Numbered from the stretch's first letter, positions 1-10,108 are shown. The stretch is 64,000 nucleotides of DNA from Martinezella lusitana (GCF_900094565.1 NZ_FMAF01000030.1:1-64000); one strand, 5' to 3'. A program made the numbers and translations. The notes: generated from the sequence alone by a model not told the origin.

Positions 1-56
1 CAGTATCAAACTCAGACGAAACAAAGCAGGCAGAAACCCACAATACATGGCCGAAA

Positions 57-390
57 TCATCCGAGCATGACTGTTAACCCGGATTCAGCGCCGTGCTGTT
101 CGATGTTGCTCGATTGCACGATCTCGTCATGCCTTGCATAATAGGCATCCAGGATTTGCTGGGACTTCGGTGCGGGCTGCCGTTCGGCAAGCATCAAGAT
201 GACCATGTCCACATTGTTGCGCACAATTAGTCGGAAGACAATCCTGACCTTACCGGTGCGGACGAATTCCTCTTCGATCTGCAGTGCGACATGCGTTCGG
301 TATTCGACGCGATGGGGGCAGGTCGGCGACGAGTATTCGATCACGGTGACGGGTGCTGAGGCGGAGCCAATCGGCGGTCCGCACGCCCTA
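57..390 (-). pseudogene. DsbA-like thiol oxidoreductase remnant
   Basis: The minus-strand reading has the pattern APVTVIEYSSPTCPHR, which resembles the start of the thioredoxin-fold domain of DsbA-family proteins (usually APVTVxEYxSxTCPHC). The second active-site cysteine of CPHC is replaced by arginine. The frame is open for only about 110 residues, against about 200 or more in the family, and no start codon or signal peptide precedes it. A protein without the second cysteine could not form or exchange disulfides in the normal way, so this is most likely a decayed fragment. Family assignment rests on the motif only. Confidence 0.5.
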
Positions 391-654
391 CGGGTGCATC
401 ATGTCCCCCGCGTTAGATGCGGTTGGAAGGTTGCCAATCCAAACACTGAGAATTCCCGCGGCGAGGCGCGAGAATAGAAACTTGGCCAAGATATGAATGT
501 CTCCGGATGATTGCCGGTAAGTTCAGGGCGTCAGTGCTTGGATTTAGACCGCCTCAAACAGATGTCCGTGCAGTCCCGAGTCGGTTCGTCACTGACACTG
601 CTGTGTCATCAAATGCTATACGGCCAGTGCCCAAACTTCAACGGTAGCTATTGC

Positions 655-1446
655 CTAGTGACCCAAGATCTGACTGAGGAATGCGCGCGTGCGTTCCGAT
701 TGCGGCGCGCCGAAAAATGCCTTGGGTTCGTTCTGTTCTACGATTTGACCCCGATCCATGAAGATCACCCTGTTGGCCACCGCTTGGGCAAAACCCATTT
801 CATGGGTGACGCAGAGCATGGTCATGCCTTCTTCGGCAAGCGCGATCATCGTATCGAGCACTTCCTTGATCATCTCTGGATCAAGCGCGGAGGTCGGCTC
901 ATCGAACAACATCAGCCGCGGCTTCATGCAGAGAGCTCGCGCGATCGCCACGCGCTGCTGCTGCCCGCCGGAGAGCTGACCCGGATATTTATGCGCCTGA
1001 TCCGGTATTTTCACTTTCTCAAGAAAGTGCATGGCGAGTTCCCTGGCTTCCTTTTGCGGCATCTTGCGGACCCAGATCGGTGCGAGGGTGCAGTTCTGAA
1101 GGATCGTCAAATGCGGAAAGAGATTGAAATGCTGGAACACCATTCCGACTTCGCGGCGGACTTCCTCGATCTTCTTCAGGTCGTTGGTCAGTTCGATACC
1201 GTCGACGACGATCTTGCCGGCCTGATGTTCCTCAAGCCGATTGATGCAGCGGATCATGGTTGATTTTCCGGAGCCGGACGGTCCGCAAATGACGATCCGC
1301 TCGCCCCGCTGCACGGTGAGATTGATGTCGCGCAGGACGTGGAACTCGCCATACCACTTGTTCATGGCGCTAATCTCGACGGCGATATCTGCAAGACTTG
1401 GCCGGTCGTCCTGTAACGACGCCGTTTTCATCATGATGTTGGTCAT
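655..1446 (-). CDS. aapP: Amino-acid ABC transporter ATP-binding protein (AapP-like)
   Basis: A 263-residue ATPase of the polar amino-acid uptake class, which would power import through the two permeases encoded just upstream. It has Walker A GPSGSGKST, the signature LSGGQQQR, Walker B LMLFDEPTSALD and the switch histidine in CVTHEMGF. The start is preceded by a strong AGGAGG-type ribosome site. It is the last gene of a leftward operon: C-S lyase, RidA, binding protein, permease Q, permease M, ATPase. The length matches AapP of the rhizobial general L-amino-acid permease. The ATPase is intact although both permease partners are frameshifted. Confidence 0.9.
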   Translation of the reverse strand: MTNIMMKTASLQDDRPSLADIAVEISAMNKWYGEFHVLRDINLTVQRGERIVICGPSGSGKSTMIRCINRLEEHQAGKIVVDGIELTNDLKKIEEVRREVGMVFQHFNLFPHLTILQNCTLAPIWVRKMPQKEARELAMHFLEKVKIPDQAHKYPGQLSGGQQQRVAIARALCMKPRLMLFDEPTSALDPEMIKEVLDTMIALAEEGMTMLCVTHEMGFAQAVANRVIFMDRGQIVEQNEPKAFFGAPQSERTRAFLSQILGH

Positions 1447-1458
1447 TATGATATCCTC

Positions 1459-2747
1459 CTACCGGTGGTCGGTCTTCAGCCGACGCTCCAAATATTGCGA
1501 GTAGCGCGACATGCTGAAGCAGAAGACGAAAAACACGGCGCCGATGAAGATGAAGAGCTCCCAGTATATGCCCTGCCAGTTGGTGTTGGCACGAATGGCG
1601 GCGGCAAGGGCGATCGGGTCAAGCAATCCGATGAACATGACGAGCGTCGTGTCCTTGAACAGCCCGATGAAGGAATTGACGATGCCGGGGATTGAGATCT
1701 TGAGGGCCTGCGGCAGGATGACGAGCTGCTGGGACTTCCAGTAGTCAAGGCCGAGCGCTTCCGCCGCCTCATACTGTCCTTTCGGTAGAGCGGCCAGACC
1801 GCCACGAATGACCTCGGCCATATAGGCGCTGGCAAAGAGCGTCACCATGATCACAACGCGCAGGATGAGGTCAAAGTTCGTGCCGGGCGGCAGGAAGTAG
1901 TTGAGCAGCAGCGAAGCCGTGAAAAGGAGCGTGATCAGCGGCACGCCGCGGATGAATTCAATGAACACGACGCTCAGCATATGGATGAGGGCAGGTTGGA
2001 ACGGCGGCCAAGTGCAAGCAGGATCCCGAGCGGCAGCGACATAGCTATCCCTGTTACGCCAATGATGATCGATAGCAGGAAGCCGCCGACATCGCGCGAG
2101 GCGATGCTATCGAGAGCGATTGGAGCCATGCCGTCTGCGAGGGACGAGATCGGCTGGGCCGCATAAACCCACCAGACGCTCGCGCCGATGACAGCAATGC
2201 CGACGCTCGGCCCTTTTCCGGCCCGTGCTGCCAACATGAACAGTCCAGCGCCGACAGCGAAGCCGAAATAGACCGAGATCGGAAACCAGAGGCTGCCACC
2301 CCAGATCAGGAAATAGGCTATGCCGGGGTAGACGATGCTGAACCAGAGAGCCCGTCGCGGCAAAGCGCGGAGCAGAACTGGCGCCAAAGCGGCGAAGAGC
2401 AGCGCGAATGCCAGCACCGGCCGCCAGTAGAGATGCGCAGGGTAGAAACCGAAGAGAAGCTGCGGCCAGCGGTCGCGGATCACGCCCCAACACGCGCCCG
2501 GCGCATCGCCCAGGACTTGCCGACACTCGACAAGTGAGTTGGCCCGCCAGACTGAATTGCCGAGCCATGGTGCGACGGCCACGATGAGCCATGCGACCGT
2601 AAGTACGGACCCGACTGTTAGAAGCGTGCTGAGCCAGCTGTTGAAAAGATTTTTTCTCGTCCATTCGAGCGTCCCCCCTCGCCCCGAAGGCCTTGGCGAT
2701 GCGGCGACCATGTCCTGGCGCACAAAGGAGAGGTTTTGCATGTTCAT
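1459..2747 (-). pseudogene. aapM: Amino-acid ABC transporter permease M, frameshifted
   Basis: AapM-type inner-membrane permease of about 428 codons if repaired. The first part (2747 to about 1974) has the N-terminal membrane segments and ends at GILLALGRRSNLP. The second (1980 to 1459) resumes with MLSVVFIEFIRGVPLI and carries the EAA-type loop AEVIRGGLAALPKGQ that docks on the ATPase. One extra base after the LP codons would restore the family sequence LPxIHMLS, so a one-base deletion near 1985 is the simplest explanation. It could be a real mutation or a sequencing error. It sits 12 bases before aapP in the operon. Confidence 0.8.
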
Positions 2748-2748
2748 C

Positions 2749-4003
2749 TCAACGCTCCTTCAGGCTGACGCGATTGTTGTAGATGTTCATGGCAGCCGAG
2801 ATGCTGAGGCTGATCGCGACATAAGTCAGCATCAGCATCAGCATGCCTTCGAGCTCGCGCCCGGTCTGGTTGATCGTGATGCCCCCGAGCGTCGAACGGA
2901 GATCCATGTAGCCGACGGCTAGGCCCAGCGACGTATTTTTCGTGATGTTGAGATATTGCGAGATCAGCGGCGGCACGATGACCCGCAGGGCCTGCGGCAA
3001 GATTACCAGACGCATCGTGCGTCCTGAGGAGAGCCCAAGCGCATGCGCCGCTTCAGACTGGCCCTTCGAAATGGCAAGAATGCCGGAACGAACGATTTCC
3101 GCAATGAAGGCGCCGGTATAGAGGCTCAGCCCTATCCAGAGCGCGATGAAGGCATTGCGCAACTGCAGACCGCCGGTGAAGTTCAAGCCCTTCAAGGCCG
3201 GACAGTCTAAGTGGAAGCCGAGTACGTAAAGGAGGATTATCATCGGCAACGCAAAGACGCCCAGGCTCTTCCACCACGTGGCCGGGCGCTGACCGGTTTT
3301 GCCTTGGACCTGCGCGGCGTGCTTTTACCAATCCCCGATGCCCGATGAGTGAAAGCGCCACAATAGTCAGAATCGCTACGTAATTGAGATCAAATGCTCC
3401 AAGCACATCAGGAGCCGGCCCCAGGCTTTGCGAGAAGGCGGGCGTGGGTAGGTAGATGCCGCGGTTCGTAACCGCGATGCTGTCCCAGAGCATTATCGCT
3501 GCTGTGGGATGCTCGCCGCGAAATGCGTTCGGTGTCGGCATCGCCTGCGACATCACCGCAGCTACGACGATGATCCAGAGCAGAGCCGGAATGTTGCGGA
3601 AGCTCTCGACATAAACCGTCATCAAGCGGGCGACGATCCAGTTGTCTGAAAGCCTCAGCACCCCTGCCAAAACGCCAAGAATTGATGCGGTCAAGCACGC
3701 CATTGCGGCGACAATCAGCGTGTTGAGCAGGCCGACGACGGCGGCACGGGCGTGTGTGCTTGTGCTGGAGTAGTCGATGGCATGCGGAGAAATGTCGTAA
3801 CCGGCCGTGCTCCATAGAAAACCGAAGGAGAAGTCTTTTCCAAGTGCGGCGAGATTGCGAATCGTGTTGTCGACCAGCCACGCTGCCGCAAGCAGGAGCA
3901 GGATGAACGCCAGGATCTGGATCGTCCGTGCTCGATAACGGGTGTCGTTAAACAGCATGCCCAGGTGAAACGGCTGGCGCGGAGCACCGGTTTTCATTGT
4001 CAT
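2749..4003 (-). pseudogene. aapQ: Amino-acid ABC transporter permease Q, frameshifted
   Basis: AapQ-type permease, partner of AapM. The start at 4003 follows a GGGAGA ribosome site. The first frame runs through VYVESFRNIPALLWIIVV to about 3330 (ALSLIG). The family sequence then resumes in another frame as GKTGQRPATWWKSLGVFALP and continues through AEIVRSGILAISKGQSEAA to the stop at 2749. The shift lies between about 3310 and 3340. It follows aapJ after 94 bases and ends one base before aapM starts. With both permeases broken the transporter is predicted inactive unless the shifts are sequencing errors. Confidence 0.8.
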
Positions 4004-4097
4004 GCGAGATATCTCCCTGAAGGTCTGCGCGGCCTTCGGTGCGGGCAGACGAGGCGAAAGCGAAAGGCGCGGGGGCAAGCCCGCACCTTGAAGGCTC

Positions 4098-5114
4098 TCA
4101 GCGGAACGGCAGCGGGTACATAAGACCGCCCTGGTTCCACAAGGCGTTTTGTCCGCGGGCCAATCCGATCGGCGTTTTCTCGCCGATGTTCTTGGCGAAG
4201 ATTTCCCCGTAATTGCCCTCGGCGGCAATCACACGTTTGGCCCAGGCGGCATCGAGGCCGAGCTGTTCGCCGAGATTGCCTTCCTTGCCCAACAGGCGGT
4301 TTATTTCGGGGTTGTCGGTGCCGGCGGAAAGCTTCTCGACATTCTCTGCGGTGACGTCGAGCTCTTCGGCAGCAATCAGCGCCTGCAACGTCCATCGCGC
4401 CACATCAGCCCATTGGTCGTCGCCCTGACGCACAAGCGGACCCAATGGCTCTTTCGAGATGACATCCGGAAGAATGACGTGGTCCTGCGGAGTCTTGAAG
4501 CTGGAGCGCGTAGAGGCGAGGTCCGATCCGTCGCTGGTATAAACGTCGCAGGCGCCAGCCAAGTACTTCTGGGCGATGTCGGCATTGTTCTCGACCGGTA
4601 CCGGCTCGTAGGTCATGCTGTTCTTGCGAAAATATTCCGCAAGGTTCAGCTCGGTGGTGGTGCCTGTCTGGATGCAGATCGTCGCGCCGTTCAGGTCCTT
4701 GGCGCTCTTTGCGCCGAGCGCCTTTGGCACCATGAAGGCTTGCCCGTCATAGAAATTCACGCCGGCAAAGGTGAACTTGAGGTCGACGTCGCGCGAAAAC
4801 GTCCAGGTCGTAGTGCGCGACAGGATGTCGATTTCGCCCGATGCGAGCGCCGTAAAGCGCGTCTGGCCGGTCGTCGGCACGAAGTTCACCGCATTGGGGT
4901 CCTTCAGGACCGCGGCGGCGATCGCCCGACAATAGGCGACGTCCATGCCTTGCCAAACGCCGGACGCATCCGGCGCGGAGAAACCAGCCTGACCACCGGT
5001 CACGCCGCAGTTGAGCTTGCCACGCGCCTGGACGTCGGCCATCGTGCCGGCCGACGCTATGCCCGCCGTCAGCGTCGCCGCGGCCACTGTGGCCAACAAC
5101 AAAGTCTTCTTCAT
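4098..5114 (-). CDS. aapJ: Periplasmic amino-acid-binding protein (AapJ-like)
   Basis: A 338-residue solute receptor that would capture amino acids in the periplasm for the AapQMP permease. An N-terminal signal peptide (MKKTLLLATVAAATLTAG, cleavage near ASAG) leads into a binding-protein domain typical of AapJ (GKLNCGVTGGQAGFS, TTGQTRFTALASGEIDILSR). I chose the ATG at 5114 because GGGAGA lies at proper spacing from it; the ATG at 5120 is too close to that site. The length matches AapJ (about 340). The neighbouring C-S lyase and RidA suggest sulfur-containing amino acids as substrate, which is inference. Confidence 0.9.
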   Translation of the reverse strand: MKKTLLLATVAAATLTAGIASAGTMADVQARGKLNCGVTGGQAGFSAPDASGVWQGMDVAYCRAIAAAVLKDPNAVNFVPTTGQTRFTALASGEIDILSRTTTWTFSRDVDLKFTFAGVNFYDGQAFMVPKALGAKSAKDLNGATICIQTGTTTELNLAEYFRKNSMTYEPVPVENNADIAQKYLAGACDVYTSDGSDLASTRSSFKTPQDHVILPDVISKEPLGPLVRQGDDQWADVARWTLQALIAAEELDVTAENVEKLSAGTDNPEINRLLGKEGNLGEQLGLDAAWAKRVIAAEGNYGEIFAKNIGEKTPIGLARGQNALWNQGGLMYPLPFR

Positions 5115-5228
5115 TGACATTCTCCCGGTTTGTGATCCGAAAGCAGCGGCTTCCTGCCGGTTCTCCGCTTTGGGATCGGTTGAGTTCCCGATTGTTCGTC
5201 GTTCCGCAGAGCCTGGTGACACGTATTG

Positions 5229-5696
5229 TTATTGGTCGATTTCGAGCATCGCCTCTATCTCGACGGGTGCATTCATCGGCAAAGCGGCGACGCCGACGGC
5301 GGAGCGCGCGTGCTTGCCTTTGTCGCCGCAGACAGCGAGGAGGACATCAGACGCCCCGTTTGCAACGAGATGTTGCTCGGTGAAGTCCTCAGCCGAAGCC
5401 ACGAAGACCGTGATCTTGATGATCCGTGCAATCCGATCGAGGCTGCCGAGATGTGCCTGCGCCTGGGCGAGGATGTTCAAGGCGCATTGTCTGGCAGCCA
5501 GCGCTGCGGCCGTGACGTCAAGCTCGCGGCCGACGAGACCTGTGGCAATCAACTTGCCGTTCGACAGTGGCAGCTGACCCGACGTGAGAATGAGATTGCC
5601 GCTTGCGACGATGGGGAGATAGTTCGCTACCGACTTCGCCGCTTCAGGCAGTTCTAGCCCGAGTTCGGCCATGCGTTTTTCAATCGTTTGAGACAT
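5229..5696 (-). CDS. RidA/YjgF-family enamine/imine deaminase
   Basis: A 155-residue protein of the longer RidA-like subgroup. RidA proteins hydrolyse reactive enamine/imine intermediates, such as 2-aminoacrylate, released by PLP enzymes. Visible features are NLILTSGQLPLSNGKL near the N-terminus, the central ARQCALNILAQAQAHLG, and a C-terminal part with KHARSAVGVAALPMNAPVEIEA, which carries the usual arginine of the active site (HARSAVG). It starts 9 bases after the C-S lyase gene, whose reaction would generate aminoacrylate, so the pairing is chemically sensible. The substrate is inferred from context. Confidence 0.88.
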   Translation of the reverse strand: MSQTIEKRMAELGLELPEAAKSVANYLPIVASGNLILTSGQLPLSNGKLIATGLVGRELDVTAAALAARQCALNILAQAQAHLGSLDRIARIIKITVFVASAEDFTEQHLVANGASDVLLAVCGDKGKHARSAVGVAALPMNAPVEIEAMLEIDQ

Positions 5697-5705
5697 CGGC
5701 GCGCC

Positions 5706-6899
5706 TCACAGTTTAGAGATGGCGGCGTTGATGCGGGTGATCGCATCATCGACAGTCGAGCGAGGACAGCCGAGATTGACGCGCATATAGCCGCGGCCCT
5801 CAATCCCAAACTTCTGGCCCTTGTCGAGCCAGACGCGCGCCTTGGTCAGCATGAATTTTTCGAGTGTTGCGGCATCCATGCCGAGCCCACGGCAATCCAT
5901 CCAGGCGAGATAGAGCGAGTCTGCCGGAAGCACGCGGACCTTGTCGGTCGCATTATTGATCCGATCCGCGAAATAGAGGTGATTGCCGCGCACATAGGCG
6001 AGCATCTCCTCCAGCCAGGGTTCGCCATGGGCATAGGCCGCTTCGCAAGCGACCATGCCCAGTACGTTGACCAGCGGGAACATGTTGCGGTCGTATTGGC
6101 GCAGCAGTTCACCACGCAGCCGCGGATTCGGCACGAAGATATTTGCGCATTGCAGACCCGGCAGATTGAAGGTCTTGCTCGGCGCGGTGCACGTGATGCT
6201 CATTTGCGCGAATTTTTCGCCCAGCGATGCGAAGGCGATGTGTTTCTTCGCCGGGTTGAGGATCAGGTCCTGGTGAATTTCGTCGGAAATCACCAGAATG
6301 TCGTGCCGGGCGCAGATCTCTCCCATGGTCCGCAGTTCTTCTTCCGACCAGACATTTCCGGTCGGATTGTGCGGATTGCTGAGGATGAAGATCTTCGTGT
6401 TGGGCCGTATGGCCGCCTCGAAAATGGCGGCATCGAACCGGTAGCCGTCCTCGGTGCGAACGAGCGGGGCGAAGGCCAGATGACGGCCATTCATCAGCAT
6501 GTCGTTGTGGAAATGGGCATAGACGGGCGGCTGGATGAGAATGGAGTCGCCAGGCGCGGAAAACGCCTGTGCGGCGACCTTCAGGATGGTAATGATGCCG
6601 GCCGAGGCAACAACCCATTCCGGCGCCACGTCAAAACCGAAGCGCTTTGCCTGCCATCCGGTCACGGCCTCAAGGTAATTTTTGGTCATGCCGCCGGGAT
6701 AGCCGAAGACGCCGTGCTGGACAGCCTCGGCAAGCGCATCGATGACCGGTCGCGGGGCTTTGAAATCGGTATCGGCAACCCACATGGGAAGAGGATCGGC
6801 GGCCGCTTCGTCTGCGGACAGCAGGCGCTCGGCGAAAGCCCATTTCATCGAGTTGCTGTTCTTGCGATCGATGACCTCGTCAAAAATAGATGACGGCAT
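5706..6899 (-). CDS. PLP-dependent C-S lyase / aminotransferase (MalY/PatB family)
   Basis: A 397-residue fold-type I PLP enzyme of the MalY/PatB group, which cleaves C-S bonds of cystathionine-like compounds to thiol, ammonia and pyruvate. Marks include PLPMWVADTDFKAPRPV near the N-terminus, the PLP-anchoring NPHNPTGNVW, the aspartate motif ISDEIHQDL, and the Schiff-base lysine in APSKTFNLPG. I chose the ATG at 6899 (MPSSIFDEVIDRK) because GGGGA precedes it and the upstream residues are not family-like. It is first in the leftward operon with RidA and the amino-acid transporter, and divergent from a LysR gene. Confidence 0.9.
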   Translation of the reverse strand: MPSSIFDEVIDRKNSNSMKWAFAERLLSADEAAADPLPMWVADTDFKAPRPVIDALAEAVQHGVFGYPGGMTKNYLEAVTGWQAKRFGFDVAPEWVVASAGIITILKVAAQAFSAPGDSILIQPPVYAHFHNDMLMNGRHLAFAPLVRTEDGYRFDAAIFEAAIRPNTKIFILSNPHNPTGNVWSEEELRTMGEICARHDILVISDEIHQDLILNPAKKHIAFASLGEKFAQMSITCTAPSKTFNLPGLQCANIFVPNPRLRGELLRQYDRNMFPLVNVLGMVACEAAYAHGEPWLEEMLAYVRGNHLYFADRINNATDKVRVLPADSLYLAWMDCRGLGMDAATLEKFMLTKARVWLDKGQKFGIEGRGYMRVNLGCPRSTVDDAITRINAAISKL

Positions 6900-7063
6900 G
6901 GCGTGATCCCCACGCGGATGCGGCGCAGTTGCAAGCTTCGTCAATACATTTCCTTTCGTCCGTCGCGGCTGCCTCGGCAGGATCATGGTTGACGAAAAGG
7001 TTAATCGCAGTTCATTATGAATGGAAATGGTATGAATTCATGTGGTGATGAGCGGAGGTCATA

Positions 7064-7963
7064 ATGATAGATCGGCAGCATCTTGCGATCCTGAGGGAAG
7101 TCAACCGTCACGGCAGCGTCACCGCGGCGGCCGAGAAGATGAACGTCACACAGTCGGCGCTCAGCCACACGATCGCGAAGTTCGAGGATCGGCATGGCAT
7201 CAAGATCTGGATGAAAACCGGTCGGGGTTTGCGCCTAACGCAAACGGGCGAATACCTGCTCACCGTGGCCGAGCGGGTTCTGCCGCAACTGGAGCACGCG
7301 GAACGGGTCCTCATAGACTTCTCATTGGGGCGAAGAGGAATGCTCCGAGTTGGCATGGAATGCCATCCCTGCCAGCGCTGGCTCTCGAGAATGGCGACAC
7401 CCTATCTGGCTCAGTGGCTCGACGTGGATTTCGACGTGCGCACCGCCTTTCGCTTCGACGGGGTCGAGGCGCTGCTCGGTTATGAAATCGACCTCTTGAT
7501 AACGCCGGACCCGGTAGAGGCGCCGGAGCTGCTGTTCACGCCCGTGTTCGATTACGAGCTGGTCCTTATGGTGCACGAGTCCCATCCTCTTGCCGGCAGG
7601 ACATGCGTGCAACCGCACGATCTGATGGACGAAGAGCTAATCACTGTTCCCGTCACCCTAGAGCGATTGGACATTTACACCAAGTTTCTCGTTCCCGCCC
7701 ATTATCGGCCCCGTCAGCACCGCACGGCCGAAACCGTAGACCTGATGTTGCAACTCGTCTGCGCGGGCAGGGGGGTCACCGTCCTTCCGGACTGGTTGCT
7801 GCACGAGGATGGGGCAGGAATGCCGATACGGGCGCTCAGCCTCGGAGAAGCCGGCATCCGGAAGAGCATCAATCTGGGCGTCAGGCGCGGCGAGGAGACC
7901 ATCTCCTATATCGATGGCTTCCTGACGCTTGCCCGAGAGATGGGCCGCACACCCCTCGCGTGA
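7064..7963 (+). CDS. LysR-family transcriptional regulator
   Basis: A 299-residue LysR-type regulator. The N-terminal winged helix-turn-helix is clear (HLAILREVNRHGSVTAAAEK, then NVTQSALSHTIAKFE), followed by a substrate-binding domain. The effector region (MLRVGMECHPCQRWLSR) resembles MetR-type regulators of sulfur amino-acid metabolism. The gene is divergent from the C-S lyase/RidA/Aap operon, the usual arrangement for a LysR protein controlling the neighbouring operon. The 164-base gap between the two start codons should hold both promoters. Ligand and targets are inference. Confidence 0.9.
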   Translation: MIDRQHLAILREVNRHGSVTAAAEKMNVTQSALSHTIAKFEDRHGIKIWMKTGRGLRLTQTGEYLLTVAERVLPQLEHAERVLIDFSLGRRGMLRVGMECHPCQRWLSRMATPYLAQWLDVDFDVRTAFRFDGVEALLGYEIDLLITPDPVEAPELLFTPVFDYELVLMVHESHPLAGRTCVQPHDLMDEELITVPVTLERLDIYTKFLVPAHYRPRQHRTAETVDLMLQLVCAGRGVTVLPDWLLHEDGAGMPIRALSLGEAGIRKSINLGVRRGEETISYIDGFLTLAREMGRTPLA

Positions 7964-8189
7964 TTGCGGGATGCGTGGTGAGGCAGTTTCGTTCGCCGCG
8001 CAAGTTGCGTGTCCTGCCGCATTAGCCGTCCGAGACAAAACCGATTGCCATGCCAAGGCGTCCTGGGTGACGGTTGCGCGCGCCACGCCGGAAGCCAAGC
8101 GCTCGTAGAAACGCGCTGCGGCCTCAAGACATGAAGCGCGAGTACAATCTGATCGAGCGACGCGCGGAAACCGACACTAGAGTCCTTCC

Positions 8190-9422
8190 TCATCTGTTGC
8201 GGGGTAAGCTGGCGGCGCGCGATACCAACGGAACGAGCATAAAAGCTACGGCCGGCAGCACAAGCCAGTTGACCGTGCTCCAGCCTGAGCTGTGCAGCAG
8301 CGAACCGGCGAAAAAGGAGGCGCAGGCAACTGTCCCGAACACCATAAATGCATTAGCGCCCTGCGCCTTGCCGCGTTCGGATGGCGAATGACACTCGGCA
8401 ACCATCGCCGTGGCGCCAATGAAGCCGCAATTCCAGCCCAGCCCCAAGAGGATAAGCGATCCCCAGAAGTGCGCGATATCGACACCGCTGAGCGCAATAA
8501 GCGCCGACCCGCCGATCAGGAGAAGTCCCACCGCCGCCACGCGCTCCTTGCCGAAGCGTGCCATGAGGCGGCCGGTAATGAAGCTTGGCCCGAACATGGC
8601 GAGAACGTGCCACTGAATACCAAGCGCTGCGGAATCGACGGAATGGCCGTGTCCGACCATGGCCATAGGTGCCGCCGTCATGACGAAGGTCATCAGGCCG
8701 TAGGAGACGACGCCGGTCGCAACGGCCAGCAGATAGCCTGGCGAGGTCAGTATCTGTGCAAGCGGGCGGGCGCTGATGGCGGTGGCATGCACGGCGGCGG
8801 AACCCGCCGGGCGGCGCAGTGGCAAAAGGATCGGCACCGCGAGCAGGGCGAGCATCGCCTGGCTGAGGAAACTGCCGGCAAAGGCATGTCCCGGCAGAGC
8901 GTTACGCGTCCATATGACGAGTTGCGGCCCGATGATGGCAGCAATCAGCCCGCCGACCATCACGCGCGATATTGCGCGGTCACGCCCGGCGCCAGTCAGG
9001 CCGTCGGTCGCCGCAAAGCGGTAGCTCTGGACATAGGCCGAGTAAAAACCGGCGATCAGCGTGCCCATGCAGAAGACAATGAAGCTTGATTGGACGATGC
9101 CCATCGTGGCAACGATCCCCGCGATCGTACCGAGCGCTGCACCTATTATATATCCGGCGCGCCGTCCGAACCGGCGCATAACGGCCGCAGCCGGCAGCGT
9201 TCCCAGAGCAAGCCCCAGGTTGAGCATGCTGACCGGCAAAGTTGCTGCGGCCGGATCAGATGCCAGATGCTGGCCGACGAGCCCGCCGAGCGAAATGACG
9301 ATGGGAGAATTGGCGCCCCCGAGCGACTGTGCCGCCGTCAGAACCCAGACGTTTCTTGACGCAATTTTTTCCTGTTTCGCGACATCGTCCTTGTCGCGGA
9401 ACGTCGCCTCGGCGATCCCCAT
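8190..9422 (-). CDS. Major facilitator superfamily transporter
   Basis: A 410-residue membrane protein with about 12 hydrophobic segments and MFS-type loops (MRRFGRRAGYIIGAALGT between TM2 and TM3, MARFGKERVAAVGLLLIGG in the second half). Substrate unknown. The beginning of the gene overlaps the 3' end of the cupin gene, so the two are probably co-transcribed with the alcohol dehydrogenase further upstream. The ATG at 9422 gives a hydrophilic leader of about 25 residues before the first membrane segment (NVWVLTAAQSLGGANSP). An internal start is possible. Confidence 0.85.
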   Translation of the reverse strand: MGIAEATFRDKDDVAKQEKIASRNVWVLTAAQSLGGANSPIVISLGGLVGQHLASDPAAATLPVSMLNLGLALGTLPAAAVMRRFGRRAGYIIGAALGTIAGIVATMGIVQSSFIVFCMGTLIAGFYSAYVQSYRFAATDGLTGAGRDRAISRVMVGGLIAAIIGPQLVIWTRNALPGHAFAGSFLSQAMLALLAVPILLPLRRPAGSAAVHATAISARPLAQILTSPGYLLAVATGVVSYGLMTFVMTAAPMAMVGHGHSVDSAALGIQWHVLAMFGPSFITGRLMARFGKERVAAVGLLLIGGSALIALSGVDIAHFWGSLILLGLGWNCGFIGATAMVAECHSPSERGKAQGANAFMVFGTVACASFFAGSLLHSSGWSTVNWLVLPAVAFMLVPLVSRAASLPRNR

Positions 9423-10108
9423 TTGGCCGAGGAGGGCATCGGCAGCACATCGGCGTGCTGAAGAGGGGCGTCCTTGATCCAGATTTCGGCGCCCTCTGGG
9501 CCTGTCGCCACCTCAAATGATCTGCCTGCCGGCAACCGTCCCCAGCATTGCGGCTCCAGCGTCTCGCCCTGCAATATCAGGCTGCCGGACAGCACCAGAA
9601 ATTCGAGGCCACGGCGATTTTCGATGGCAATGGCTGAGCCGGACTGCCAGGTCTCGATCGAAACGCGTTCCGCGATATCCTCGAAGAGAACACGCGCCGC
9701 ACGGGCGCCGGCGCGCAATGGGGCCGCTTGGCCTTCGCCTGGCTGCCGGACAATCTGCATGCTGTCGCCCTGACGAAACTGCCAAAGGCGCACGAAAATC
9801 ATGCAGCCCTCCTCCGGCGCCGGTACGTGCGAGGTGCCGGGCGGGTTGCGGAAATAGCTTCCGGCCGGATAGTCGCCATGCTCATCTTGGAACGTCCCCT
9901 GAAGCACAAGAATTTCTTCGCCGCCGCTATGGACATGGCGGGGAAAGGCGCTTGCCGGCGCGTAGCGCACGATCGAGGTCGCACGCGCGACTTCACCGCC
10001 GACGCGGTAGAGCATCCGTCGGTCGACGCCGGCGGCGGGGCTCGGCACCCAGTCGAGCTTGGCCGCATGGGCGATGACCGGCTTTGTCAGGTCTTCATTG
10101 ATCCGCAT
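9338..10108 (-). CDS. Cupin-domain protein (ChrR-type cupin)
   Basis: A 256-residue protein with a metal-binding cupin core: FPRHVHSGGEEILVLQGTF supplies the H-x-H...E ligands, and DYPAGSYFRNPPGTSHVP the second motif. A second, weaker cupin-like half follows (LEFLVLSGSLILQGETLEP). It resembles the cupin of ChrR-type proteins and quercetinase-like oxygenases; a specific reaction cannot be assigned. It starts 14 bases inside the end of the dehydrogenase gene. The last 30 or so residues run through the MFS start region, are basic and look non-native, so a frameshift near 9420 may have replaced the true C-terminus. Confidence 0.75.
   Translation of the reverse strand: MRINEDLTKPVIAHAAKLDWVPSPAAGVDRRMLYRVGGEVARATSIVRYAPASAFPRHVHSGGEEILVLQGTFQDEHGDYPAGSYFRNPPGTSHVPAPEEGCMIFVRLWQFRQGDSMQIVRQPGEGQAAPLRAGARAARVLFEDIAERVSIETWQSGSAIAIENRRGLEFLVLSGSLILQGETLEPQCWGRLPAGRSFEVATGPEGAEIWIKDAPLQHADVLPMPSSAKWGSPRRRSATRTMSRNRKKLRQETSGF

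Noticed and set aside
1..70. End of an ABC permease gene (reading QYMAEIIRA then stop on the plus strand)
   Set aside because: Only about 20 codons, and the resemblance to the permease motif YMAEVIRGG is too short to support a feature.
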